From Bradysia coprophila (taxonomy: Eukaryota; Arthropoda; Insecta; Diptera; Sciaridae), in assembly GCF_014529535.1 (NCBI RefSeq), contig NW_023503313.1:1756081-1820080 (forward strand): a DNA stretch of 64,000 nucleotides, written 5' to 3'. Position numbers and translations under genes: made by a program. The notes beneath the pieces were generated by a model. It was not told the DNA's origin and made no database searches. It saw nothing but the letters and a program-made list of their open reading frames with translations. Position 1 is the first letter of the stretch. Every line of letters starts with the position of its first letter. Of this stretch, positions 1 to 24,529 are shown piece by piece.

Positions 1-619
1 GAAACTGTACAATCGAAATCAAACAAACATTTTTAAAGCCACACATAAAATGTGAATTTTAAAAAAGAGCCACTTTTTACATGCATAGAAATGGTGTGGT
101 TTTACGCACAGGATGTGAGATTGTTGATACGAGCCGTGAACGATCTTAACAACACTTCAGGTGCGTAAAACATTATTTCGATACGCGTATCGGCATTTGT
201 TGTACTTTGATATCAAAATCGCCAAAAACATATTTAGTGTTTCGTCAAAGTCACACACGAGTGCACATTCCATAAAATTCTTGAAACAATCCAAAAAAAA
301 TACTTAAAATTCATACGAACTTTTTAAGAATTTTTAAGAATTAAATTCATAAAAATAAACCTTGCCAGTGCAAAAGGGACATATATTCCTGTATCGAAAC
401 AACAAGTGAAAAACAATATTTTCAGCGATTTCAGGTCCTGAAATTCAGGACAATACGAAGGACACAAAAAATCTCGTAGAATTGCTAGGTTAACAGAAAA
501 CTACGATCTCCTTATATTTAAACTGGTGTTTGTGATCTCTCCAAAAACGAAAGCAAAGCGTTCTATGCGATTCTCTAAAAGCATTGCCTTCAGCTCTGGA
601 TAAAAAATTTCCCCTCGTA
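1..619. other. Intergenic, no gene seen
   Basis: AT-rich sequence with no long or recognisable reading frame on either strand. Nothing can be supported here. Confidence 0.5.
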
Positions 620-833
620 AAGTATAGTTTCCACTTAAAAGGAGCACTCAGTTTAGCTTTCGTTTACATGACAGTTGTAAAATAGAACAAAGGAACTGTC
701 ACGTAAACGGAGTAAAAAATTGAAATAAATTCAATTTCCACTCCGTTTGCGTGACAGTTCTTTTGTTCTATTTTACAACTGTCATGTAGATGGAGGCTAA
801 ACGGAGTGCTCTTTTTAAGTGGAAACTATACTT
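620..833. mobile_element. Foldback MITE
   Basis: The two halves are near-perfect inverted complements. The left end reads AGTATAGTTTCCACTTAAAA and the right end is its reverse complement, GGAAACTATACTT. Pairing runs through most of the roughly 95-bp arms, with a short AT-rich centre near 715-730. There is no coding capacity. No convincing target-site duplication was found, so the superfamily is unassigned. Confidence 0.75.
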
Positions 834-1449
834 AAGTAAGCAAATTTTCCCGCAGGTATGTAACATACTGTTGCATGCTGAAGTTGTCAAAAGAAGTGCT
901 TGAACCGTCAAAAGCACGGCATGTAAACAATAACATACTCGATCATTGCAAGCTAAATATTTTCGAAATTAGTCTAAGAAAAACTTCTATCATCAGAATA
1001 TCACGAAATCGAAAAACTGTATTCCCCATAAGTTGTGGTTTTGAGCTACGAGACGAGACTAGATTTTCCGTATCATCTACAATAAAACTATTCACTGACC
1101 ACTGGGCAAATGGCATCTTGTGCCATTGAAGTCTCCAAAACGAGGACAAAGTTATGGCAACTCAAGAAAATGTTTTTCTCAATCTATTGCGGGAGCCACT
1201 TTTTTTGTTATCAATTCTCGATGAGGTAGCGTCGCTAAGCATCTCTATTATTTTATTTAAGGAAGTATTTTACAACGACCTCTCTGATAAGGAACCGGAT
1301 ATGAACTCGAAAAATGTTTTTTAATTACTAACAAACATGGGCCAGATCAAGGATCGAGCTCTGTCTTGAGTCTATTGAATTTTGTTGTAAATATTTGACC
1401 TATTTGACAAGATATAGTTAATGGCAACAGATGTTGCGTCTAAGATTAC

Positions 1450-1570
1450 TTCAGCTGTTTTACCACTTAATGGCCATTCATAAAAACACAATGTTTATCA
1501 TAGTAAAATCATGTAAACATGCATAAGTGAAGTGATGGTGATGAGGAGACCAGCTGGTAAAACAGCTGAA
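1450..1570. mobile_element. Short inverted-repeat element
   Basis: TTCAGCTGTTTTACCA at the left end is matched by TGGTAAAACAGCTGAA at the right end, about 120 bp apart. There is no reading frame inside. It is probably a MITE. The termini beyond the 16-bp repeat are not resolved. Confidence 0.55.
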
Positions 1571-4500
1571 ATAAACTAAAATTTAGAGAAAAAATTCATT
1601 CGACATTAACTGTATTTTCGGATTGAAGAACCACCCTCATGTCTTCAAACAATTTTATATGAGAACAGACAGACAAACAATTTCTTAAAACATTGAAGAC
1701 TGCAGGTAACTTTATCAATTTTTAAATGTGAATTTTCGAATCAAAAACCTACTACAAAATCAAAAATCACCCCAACGACTATAAGTGTAGAAGCCCTATT
1801 TGCAACGATTCCGAAATCATATAACTGTTCCACCTTTAATTAAGTATTTACTCCAAAATTGTATGTTTGATTTAACGATAAAAATATTTAAAAGAAAAAA
1901 ATTAATATTTTAACCATAAAACATATCGTCTACATCCACGCATCCATTTCGTATACGGGACTTGTGATGGAAAATCCTTTGGTTAATTTAAAAATTAAAA
2001 AGGAAAACAAAAGAAAGAAAAACATTTTTTTAGTCGATCATTTCATATGCCATGTCATGACTCTGAAAACCAGCATAAATGATAATGATATTATAAGATT
2101 GACCGATATACACCCCATGTTATTTGCTAAATACATATGTACCTATATGTATAAATGTGAAAATAAGAAACTAATTAAATGTAATTATTGCTTGTAAAAA
2201 ATTGAATTTTAACTCTGCAGATACACAGGTACTGTGTGAAAATGTTATATCACGACATATAGTTAGATCCGGCAGTTGCATTCGATTTGACGATTAAGGT
2301 ACCTTCTTTGAATGTACTCACCTATCGACTTCCCCCGACTGGTTTCTCTACGTCGTGGTTATATAGTTTTCTCCGTAATTCTTCATGCAAACTTCACAAC
2401 GTCAGAAAAATTGCTGAAGAAAATGAATTTGGTTACTCGTTTTTGTACTAACACTCGACACCGCAAAGTGATCTATTCCGTTCATATAAGTTCATGGTCG
2501 ACAAACTAGGAAGAAACATAGAATATGATTACCCAACATCTTGTTGACAACTTAAAAATGCAGCGCCTAGGACATATGTACGGAACTTTAATTTCGATAG
2601 CAGAATCGGTAAGGCTCTAGTTACCAATACCAATAGTTCCCAGGAGCTTCAGCAGGCCAGTTTTTTTTTCAAGGATCTAAAGACGGAAAGTAACTTTGTA
2701 CCTGAACACTCCCCCACTATTGTAACAGTTTTTCCATGAACCAAACTGGGTAATTCAAATGGAAAAATTTTATCAATCGACATTAACGATCATTATCACT
2801 GAGATACTTTACAACTGAACCCCAGATCAACATAACAGCGACACTGATTTTTGTAAACATTTAAATTATCTTTTAAACGAAATGATGACCAAAAATGCAG
2901 CAAAATATGTGCTGAAAACAGTGATCTTGAAAATACATCACAAGGTCGTAATAGTGACTCGATGTGTTCGGTGTGTTGTGTTCGGTGCTGAGTGTGTGAT
3001 ATCTTTCAATAAATTGTAAGAGTTACTTTTTTAAGCGTTTCTTTCTCTCTAGGGATAGAATGCCATATTATTGGAAAAGTATTTTTTTTTCTGAGAACGT
3101 TCCAGGTATTGGGTTGGGCTTTTTAGTCTTGGGCATTATACATAGGACGGCTGATTATTACCAACGACAAAAATAAGCGCTGGTTAATGCAATTTTCTAT
3201 AGTTAAATTTAGGTTAAAACTAATGAAATAAAACATTCAGAAGTAACAGATTTGACGTTCTGTAGATGTAGCGTAGCATAAAGAAAGAAGCCTACTTCAG
3301 AGCTTGATACAAAGTGAAATCATGTACAAGTAAAAAACCATTTTTATGAACACTGCAATTAATTGTTCATCTCGTGATAAAAGGGAGTTAGAAGTTCAAG
3401 ACATTACCAAAAAAAAACATTTACGCTCGACAACCAAGAATATTATGACATGATGCAGACGTTAATATATTACAGACATCATTGAATCTAAATAACGTAT
3501 TCCTATGCCATGTACGCTATTACCATTCTATTTTCCATTTAATATTCCCACTTTTTTTCAAAAAACGTACGTTGAACTCGAATAGTAATCATTTGCGAAA
3601 GGCACTTCAGTCGAGAAGTGTATACATGGTATACATAGCGAAGAATAAAATTAGAAAAATGTAGTAGATTATACCGACAGAGTACCAACCATCCACCATA
3701 GAGTGGTTAATATGTCAAATTATGGTCTTTAGATGAGTGAACTTTTATGGCAGAGCGAATATAGAATTGTTTCGCTCATGACTGACAAGAGAGGGAAAGA
3801 GAAAACTCTCCGATATAGAGAGTCAATTGACATTTTACTGTATATACTCTGTAACGTATTCACAGAACCGAACTCGTTCACATATTTTGTGCATACCGGC
3901 ATTCAGTTATCAGCGATGGAATTTTGGTTTATACATTCATATTAGTGTACTATTCGAAACTGTGCTTTTCGTTGACCGGGAAACTTGAACGTTCAATGTG
4001 TTTAATGTGTTTTGCTACATGAAACCCGCATTTTGAGACTCTGCAGTGTACCAGAATGTATAAAATTGAATGTGTTATAAACTCCAAGAAACTAATAACA
4101 TTTGGCTCGACAAACTTCACTTAAACTATTTATGGTGATAAAATTATGTAAACATCAGCGCCACCTAGATCCATAAGCTGTTGCGCTACTTGTGGTTCAA
4201 GTTTCATTACACCCATAAACTCCATCTGATTAAAATCAATTGAGCGTGGCATTTGTTCAAGAGTTAGCCGAATTTTAGTACAGCGCTTTAAGTCGGTCTA
4301 TAAAATTATAAATTTCCATACGATAGTCGGCTTGTAAAAGCATAATTTTGTATTCAAAGAGCCATACTAGTATTCCACGCCATCGTATAACGAAATGATA
4401 ATAAATATTTTTTATTAAAGAATAAGTTTAGTGCATACACAGTCGACGCCCTAATATACCCTAACTTGTCTCTTCCATGTAAATAAAGTTTAAACAACAT

Positions 4501-5942
4501 ATGTACACCGGCAAATCACATCGGTTCACTAAAGTGCCGCTCAGGCTCAGTTCGGACCTGTCACCACACCCCTGCCTATATGTTGTATATATGTTGTCTA
4601 GTGAGTGTCTACGTTATAATCAAAACCATTGTTGTATAGTGTTGTTTAAAAAAATATTTTATTCGAATTTACTGTCCGCTATCCGCAATAAATACCCAAT
4701 TTTTCATTAGAATATCGTTCAGGTGTGGTTTTTTGTTTCGATTTTTCGTACATACACAAAATACGAACGAATTCAATTTAATAATTTCGTGTTCCAAAAA
4801 CGTTTTCGTAGCAAATACATGGAAGACGGCTATTTTTGTGTGTCACACACCTTAAAACTTGGCAAATGCACTACATTTTGGATTCTATGTCAAAAAATTT
4901 TTGTTTTCATTTTTTTATGTTTATGCTATATTTCGACAACAATCTATAATAAATCCCATCTTTCATCTGCGCCATCTAGCCAAAGAAGAAAAATGTCAAA
5001 ATTTACATTGAATATTGCGGTACTTTAGTTTGGCAATTGCCTAAAAGACCAAATTGTTAATCTCGTGTGGAATTAATACGAACAATTTCTGCATTTATTA
5101 CAGTGTCATATAAACCCGTGTGTCGCGCATACATACAGTGACTTTTCCGGACAATCGACTAGATAAAAACGTGAATTGATTTATATAAAACGGAATTTTT
5201 ATTAACAAAAATACAAAACTCAAAAACAATTTTTACATGAAAGAAGAAGAAAAAAATCAGACCAGAAACATTTTTCGTGCATTTATAAAAATAAGAGAAA
5301 ATTATAAAATTTATCTCTTTTGGAATTCTCTCGTGTTGTGAGCAACGATATAAAGTGCTATAGTGAACGTATCGATTCTATAAAAAATGTATAATTCTTG
5401 AGGCATATAGAAATCTGCTAGTGTTTTATCTGTTTTATCTCAAGTTTGTTACAAAATTTCATTCAATTTTTGATCTGGATTTCGTATATCCGAATTATCT
5501 CACGCAATAAATATGATAAAATGTAATTTTAGCAATGTAAAATTTTAAGTGTTGAAATTTCTATTGAAAATAATTCATCATCAAAAAAGAAACTTATCTG
5601 TGCACTGTGTGGCTGTATGCATAAATTAAAAACGAATGTAGCAAAATGAAGTGTAGCGAGTTCGTTTGAAATACAACCACTACATACAACCAAAAAAAAG
5701 GGTTAAAGTCAGCAGTCACACATCTTATCATCACATCAATAAAAAAAATAGCCCCGCAGTTTCGGAACAAGTCGACCGATCACACTCAGATTTTCAGCCA
5801 ACCAACAAAAAAATATAATCGGAAAACCAGAAATCCATTTTTGGGTGGACATTTCACTTTGAATTACATAATTTTCGGTGTGTGAATTTATATTTTGGAA
5901 AGGAACAACCGATATAAATAAAAGGCCGTCATCCTGGAACTA
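1571..5942. other. Intergenic and presumed Gprk2 leader
   Basis: Only short reading frames without recognisable homology are present. The stretch just before the Gprk2 start codon presumably holds the promoter and 5' UTR, possibly with upstream non-coding exons. No TATA box or initiator could be chosen with confidence among the AT-rich sequence. Confidence 0.4.
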
Positions 5943-19870
<13,928 letters not shown>

Positions 19871-19891
19871 TAATTTTCAAAGAATTTAGTA

Positions 19892-19897
19892 AATAAA
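19892..19897 (+). other. Candidate polyadenylation signal of Gprk2
   Basis: AATAAA lies 22 bp after the Gprk2 stop codon, followed by AT-rich sequence. Confidence 0.5.
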
Positions 19898-20999
19898 ATT
19901 TTAAAATCAGACGACGTCGATCAAGAAAAATGTGCTGAATATTTTGATAATTCCTTGCATTCAGCAAAAGTATTAAAGCAATCGTTGATTGATTGCACCG
20001 AACAGTCGAATAAACGATTAATTGCAATAAATTTTAAATCTAAATACATTTCAGTACAAAATGAATTTATTTATTATGAGACTAGCATTTAATAAACAAA
20101 AACAATTTTTCAATGTGAAACATAAATTTAAACCGAGAAAAAAGGACGAGAAAGGAAAAAATGGAAGAAAATTCTGAAGAAATGTAGAAGTGGAGAAAAT
20201 GAGAGCATAACGTAAGCATTTTATATCAATCATAAAATTAAAAGTATAATCAGTAAAAAAACAACCCAAAAGTCTTTAAACAAAAAAAAAACATTATTTA
20301 CACTATACACAAAGTAAATGAAAAAAAAGAAGAAAAAAATTGAATGAAAATATTAGGAAAATCTGAGAGAAAAGAAATTTAGAAAGTAAAATAGAGAATA
20401 AAACAAGAGGAGGAAAGTAAAAAAGAAAAATCGCAACCATGAATCATTCGTTACTGTTCACTTTGTAGTATATAAATGTACATGCGCTTTAATTATGATA
20501 ATTCAAAGAAAAGAAAGAAAAAATGATGAAAAAAACATTATAAAAATAGCCACACTGACTATAACAATATAAGATTTTTAGGTTTTAACTATTTAAAATT
20601 AATAAATATGAAAATTTCAATATTAATTCGTCTCTGGATTTTATTCTCGTTGCAAGTCAGAGCGACGGGTCTGAAAAAAAATTTTGTTCGTGTCACCGAG
20701 ATTTTTTGGACCTTCACTAGCCTTTCGTTTAGCCTACGTTTTTCTTCTTCTCCTTCATATATGCTTTGAGTGTTTACCAATTGTAATTTCACTTCAAAAC
20801 TTTACTTTGCGATCCTCCCACTTACAAAACAAATGTACAAAAGTGAACACAGTCATTCAATTTGTACTACAATGTAAAATTTGGCTGAGAAACCAAACTA
20901 CCATGATACCAAAATCCCAGGATTTTTTTAGGATAACCTAACAGGACATTATTGAAAATTGCCGGGATTTTTTCGACCCTCACACAAATCGACATGATT
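19898..20999. other. Intergenic, AT-rich
   Basis: Purine-rich and A-rich stretches (20100-20540) with no recognisable coding sequence. Part may be an extended Gprk2 3' UTR. Confidence 0.4.
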
Positions 21000-22102
21000 A
21001 GAGTCATATCGCCAAGACTTCAGGCGATTGGGGAACAAGAGGTCTCCGATTTTATTGAGTGATAGCTCGTTGGATTCGTCTTTCAATTCTAGGAAACACG
21101 TATCTTTCACTTTTTCGAAAAAAAAAAAATGTTTTCTGTGAAAAGCGTTCAAAAGTAAAGACATGTCAGAGGGTACAGTAAACAGCTTTTCGGCAATAGC
21201 TCGGCCTTGGAAATAAAGTGTTAGCGTATAGCACATGACCTTAGGACTCCGGAACAGTAATTAGTTTTTCAATCGGACCAATATTGCAACGAGATATGAG
21301 TTTGGAAAAACGATATGATCAAGTGGGTGCAAACGATTTCCAAACTCCTGTCGCTATACGCTAACACTTTATTTGACTAAAATCTACCGAGAAAAGTTTC
21401 ATAATTTTTCTATTGAACACTGGATATGTTGTAACGACATATATTCGCAACACACCGAAGTGTTTTTCTATTGATAAGGTAAAGGAATAGTAGACGATAA
21501 AAGATGGCTGCCGTAGTACCGTTCCAGCTGTAAGGTCCCCAGAAAAAAGGAAAAAAACCTGAATTTTGGCACCAACTTTTTTTCCAAGACGTCTGTAGGC
21601 TTGCAGTACTGGGTTCTTTTTATGTTTTTATGTGAAACGATAGTGCGTGAGGCCAGCTACAACACCCTATACTCAGTTCCGTGGAACATCGATGCTGCAG
21701 GGAAGGCGGACTCTCCGAACGTCTGCTATATTTTAGTCATAACTTTCGTGGATCTACTCGCACCAAACGCATACTCTACCTGTAGGTCTTTCCAAGGCCA
21801 ACATTCGTACAACATTACAATAATTTAAAATATTTTTTTCTTTAGTAACATAACACAAACTTCAATTAAAACAACTTTTACAACTTAAAATCAATTTTAA
21901 CGCCGAAAAACTGTTTACAGTACCCTCTGACATGTCTTTACTTTGGAACGCTTTTCACAGAAATCAATTTTTTTCGAAAAAGTGAAAGATACCTGTTTCC
22001 TAGAATTGAAAGATGAATCCAACGAGCTATCACTAAGTAAAATCGGAGACCGCTTGTTCCCGAAGTTAATAAAATCAGCTGAAGTTTTGGCGATATGACT
22101 CT
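21000..22102. mobile_element. Foldback element, long copy
   Basis: About 1.1 kb with long inverted termini. The left end reads AGAGTCATATCGCCAAGACT and the right end GGCGATATGACTCTT. Shared inner blocks (TCTCCGATTTTATTGAGTGA, CTCGTTGGATTCG, TAGGAAACACG) appear inverted near 22000-22060. An inner pair, TAAAGTGTTAGCGTATAGC near 21212 and GCTATACGCTAACACTTTA near 21352, makes it nested. No transposase is present. A shorter relative sits at 29898-30357. Confidence 0.75.
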
Positions 22103-22146
22103 TCAGCGTTCACTTGTCAAGGAATCACAACCGCACGTTCAAATTG

Positions 22147-22675
22147 ACTTAATAAACTGAAGTTAGGTCTGGACAACCAAACTGCAGAAATAAGACGTAG
22201 GATTGGTCTTGCATGGGCAGCGTTCGGAAAACTCAGACTAATTTTCAAAAGCAAAATGAATAATAGTCTGAAACGCAAAGTTTTCGACACTTGTGTCCTT
22301 CCAGTGCTCACTTATGGAGCGGAAACGTTAACTTTAACAAAAGCATCCGAAGATAAATTGAGAGTGACACAAAGAGCCATGGAACGGAGTATGCTCGGAA
22401 TAACACTCAGAGACAGAATGACGAATAAATGGATTCGACAACAAACCAGGGTCGTTGATGTCATGGAAAGAATAGCATCTCTGAAATGGAGCTGGGCGGG
22501 ACATATTGCAAGAAGGACAGACGAACGTTGGGTAGACCACCAGAGAGATGGACAAACGGAATTAAGAATATTGCAGGTAAAAACTGGCAGCAAATGGCAA
22601 TGGATCGTACGAAATGGAAAGAAGTTGGAGAGGCCTACATCCAGCAGTGGATAGAAACAGGCTGAAAAAGAAGAA
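22147..22675 (+). pseudogene. Non-LTR retrotransposon 3' fragment (RTE-like)
   Basis: The translation has the block typical of the C-terminal end of RTE-like endonuclease-reverse transcriptases: EIRRRIGLAWAAFGKL, then FDTCVLPVLTYGAETLTLT, LRVTQRAMERSMLGI, and WSWAGHIARR. The reading then shifts frame near 22530 (WVDHQ in one frame, GRPPERWTNGI in the other) and reaches a stop at 22673-22675 after EAYIQQWIETG. Upstream stops and the frameshift show a 5'-truncated dead copy. It abuts the foldback element ending at 22102. Confidence 0.85.
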
Positions 22676-22697
22676 GAAGAAGAAGAAACGAATTATT
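22676..22697 (+). repeat. (AAG)n tail
   Basis: Seven or so AAG/GAA units follow directly on the stop codon of the retrotransposon fragment. A simple-repeat 3' tail is normal for RTE-type LINEs and marks the insertion end. Confidence 0.7.
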
Positions 22698-23233
22698 CGA
22701 CGATCACCAACTTCACACGAGTTATAGCAAATAGATTCGCTGACAAATGCGTACGATCTCACTTCAAGTTTTTTATTCGCATGATGGAGGGTTTTGCCAA
22801 CTCTGGTGCTTCAGATTTATCGAGTTTATCGGTGTTTTTGTTCTTGTTCAATTTTTTCAACTTGTTCTTTTCAATTAAAATCAAGTGAATGTTTTTGGTG
22901 ATCTTCCTTCTTCGAATTATTTAATAACCGCAGAAGAGCTTTATTGAAATTAATTCGTTATAAGACCGAAAGGCTGAATCTCGATGATTGTCTCGCATTG
23001 ATGCTATATTAAGCTTATAGAATGGATTTAATTAATAAATTTCTTTGAAAAACTAAAAGAGTGTTAATCCTCTTTCGTTTTAATTTCATCGTCAAAGCCT
23101 TTAAATTCTATGAAATGATTCTAATGCTATTCTTAGAAAAGTAACAGTTATGGAAATATTAGTTTTTCATGACATCGAGTGCAATGGTACATTTCGTACC
23201 TAGGACTAAATTTTTTTTTTCAAAAAATAAATT

Positions 23234-23734
23234 TTACAATAAATAAAAGTCATTTACTCTATTAGCTCCTAATGTTCCCAAAATGCATGCCGCGTTCCCT
23301 CTTTGAATGGCAATTGAAATTTTCTGCAATAAATAATCTGTTGAACGTGGTTCTCCTGAAGCAGCCTTCATGATTGATCCCAATTTTTGAACAAATTTCA
23401 TAGTTTCTGGCCCCATACAACCTAAAGTTTCGAAAGCTAACGGAGTGAACAAATAATTTTCTTTCAAATGTTTGTAATGATTATGTTTAAATCTTTCCGC
23501 CTTATCCGCAATTGACCGTTTTTTCTTGCTGGATTCCTTAATGTATGAAGGCGCTAATGTATCCCTAATTGTTACATCCCACAGAATAGCTTTTCCATGA
23601 CTCCAAGGAATTAAGGTCATACCATCCGGCCTTTTACCATCATCTCTACATATTCCTGGTGGTTGTATAATATTTGGAAATCCTGCTGAAGAGAATGCAT
23701 GTGAGAAAACTTTGTTAACTTCATCATGTTCAGC
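23234..23734 (-). pseudogene. Transposon polyprotein C-terminal fragment
   Basis: A minus-strand open frame without an in-frame ATG at its 5' end. It reads SSAGFPNIIQPPGICRDDGK, then RPDGMTLIPWSHGKAILWDV, then FTPLAFETLGCMG and QRGNAACILGTLGANRV. This pattern (RPDG..IPW..GK...WDVT ... AIQRGNA..LGT) is, from memory, the conserved segment found after reverse transcriptases in animal mobile elements. It is truncated upstream by a stop near 23741. Function is inferred from family resemblance only. Confidence 0.65.
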
Positions 23735-23740
23735 TATTTA

Positions 23741-23803
23741 GGACTAAAAGTCTTTTTTAGCGTGTGAGAAGTTCGAATACGCTAAAAAAGACTTTTAGTC
23801 CGT
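23741..23803. repeat. Perfect hairpin
   Basis: GGACTAAAAGTCTTTTTTAG plus CGT is followed by a roughly 17-nt loop and the exact inverse, ACG then CTAAAAAAGACTTTTAGTCC. The stem is 23 bp. Confidence 0.85.
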
Positions 23804-24032
23804 GGTACCGTACCACTGGTACGAATAGTATTTTTCATATTGAACGAAGAAAAAGATCGGGTCCTAGGTATGAAAAGTACTTTATTAGGCTCTAGATGTG
23901 CTAGAGTATTAGTATGCAATGTTCACTTTGTACCGTGATAACGCGATGATGTTTCATTTGGCCGCACTGATGACTTGTGCAAACATTACGTCCCATGATT
24001 CTCATGGTACCATTTTGATTTATATATGACAT

Positions 24033-24183
24033 ACCAACGCACTTTAAGCATGAGTGGTACACTGGTACTCTAGATAACACGGCAGAGTACTTTTACACAA
24101 AACACTGAAAAGACCCATTTAATATAAAATAGTACTCTATTTGGCAGCTATAGACTTTGATCACATTTGCTTGAAGTGCGTCA
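24033..24183 (+). mobile_element. MITE family A, copy 1
   Basis: The ends are ACCAACGCACTTTAAGCA and TTTGCTTGAAGTGCGT, an imperfect inverted pair. The middle has AGTACTCTATTTGGCAGCT, shared with copies at 45367-45506 and (inverted) 46206-46363. No coding capacity. Confidence 0.65.
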
Positions 24184-24529
24184 AACACGTAAGGATCAAA
24201 CTGTTCTTGTCGACCAATTCCTTCATAGAAGCTGTACTATAAAACCTTTCTCTACATAAGCAACAAACATCTCAAGATGCAGATGATATTAATTCTATTT
24301 CGTACACTACGAGATAAGAGTTGTCAAATAATTTCCTGCCACTGGAGATCACAATCCGCCGATTGATTAATTCCGTCAATTGTTGTCATTATCTAAAAAC
24401 TTGATTGCAAATTAATATAAAATAGTTTGTTTACGCACGTAAGGTTTAACTTGGTGTTATCGACAATATTCCGACCAGTTACAGTTACATTGCTTCTAAG
24501 TGCTAAAGCTGAAGGAAACCCTAAAAGCC

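Larger units (their letters stand above)
23187..23882. mobile_element. TIR-bounded unit carrying a transposon ORF
   Basis: The left end holds GTACATTTCGTACCTAGGAC (23190-23209). The right end holds GTCCTAGGTATGAAAAGTAC (23863-23882), which matches the inverse of the left end at 18 of 20 positions. Between them lie a minus-strand ORF remnant and a perfect hairpin. The boundaries are inferred from the inverted repeat alone. Confidence 0.5.
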
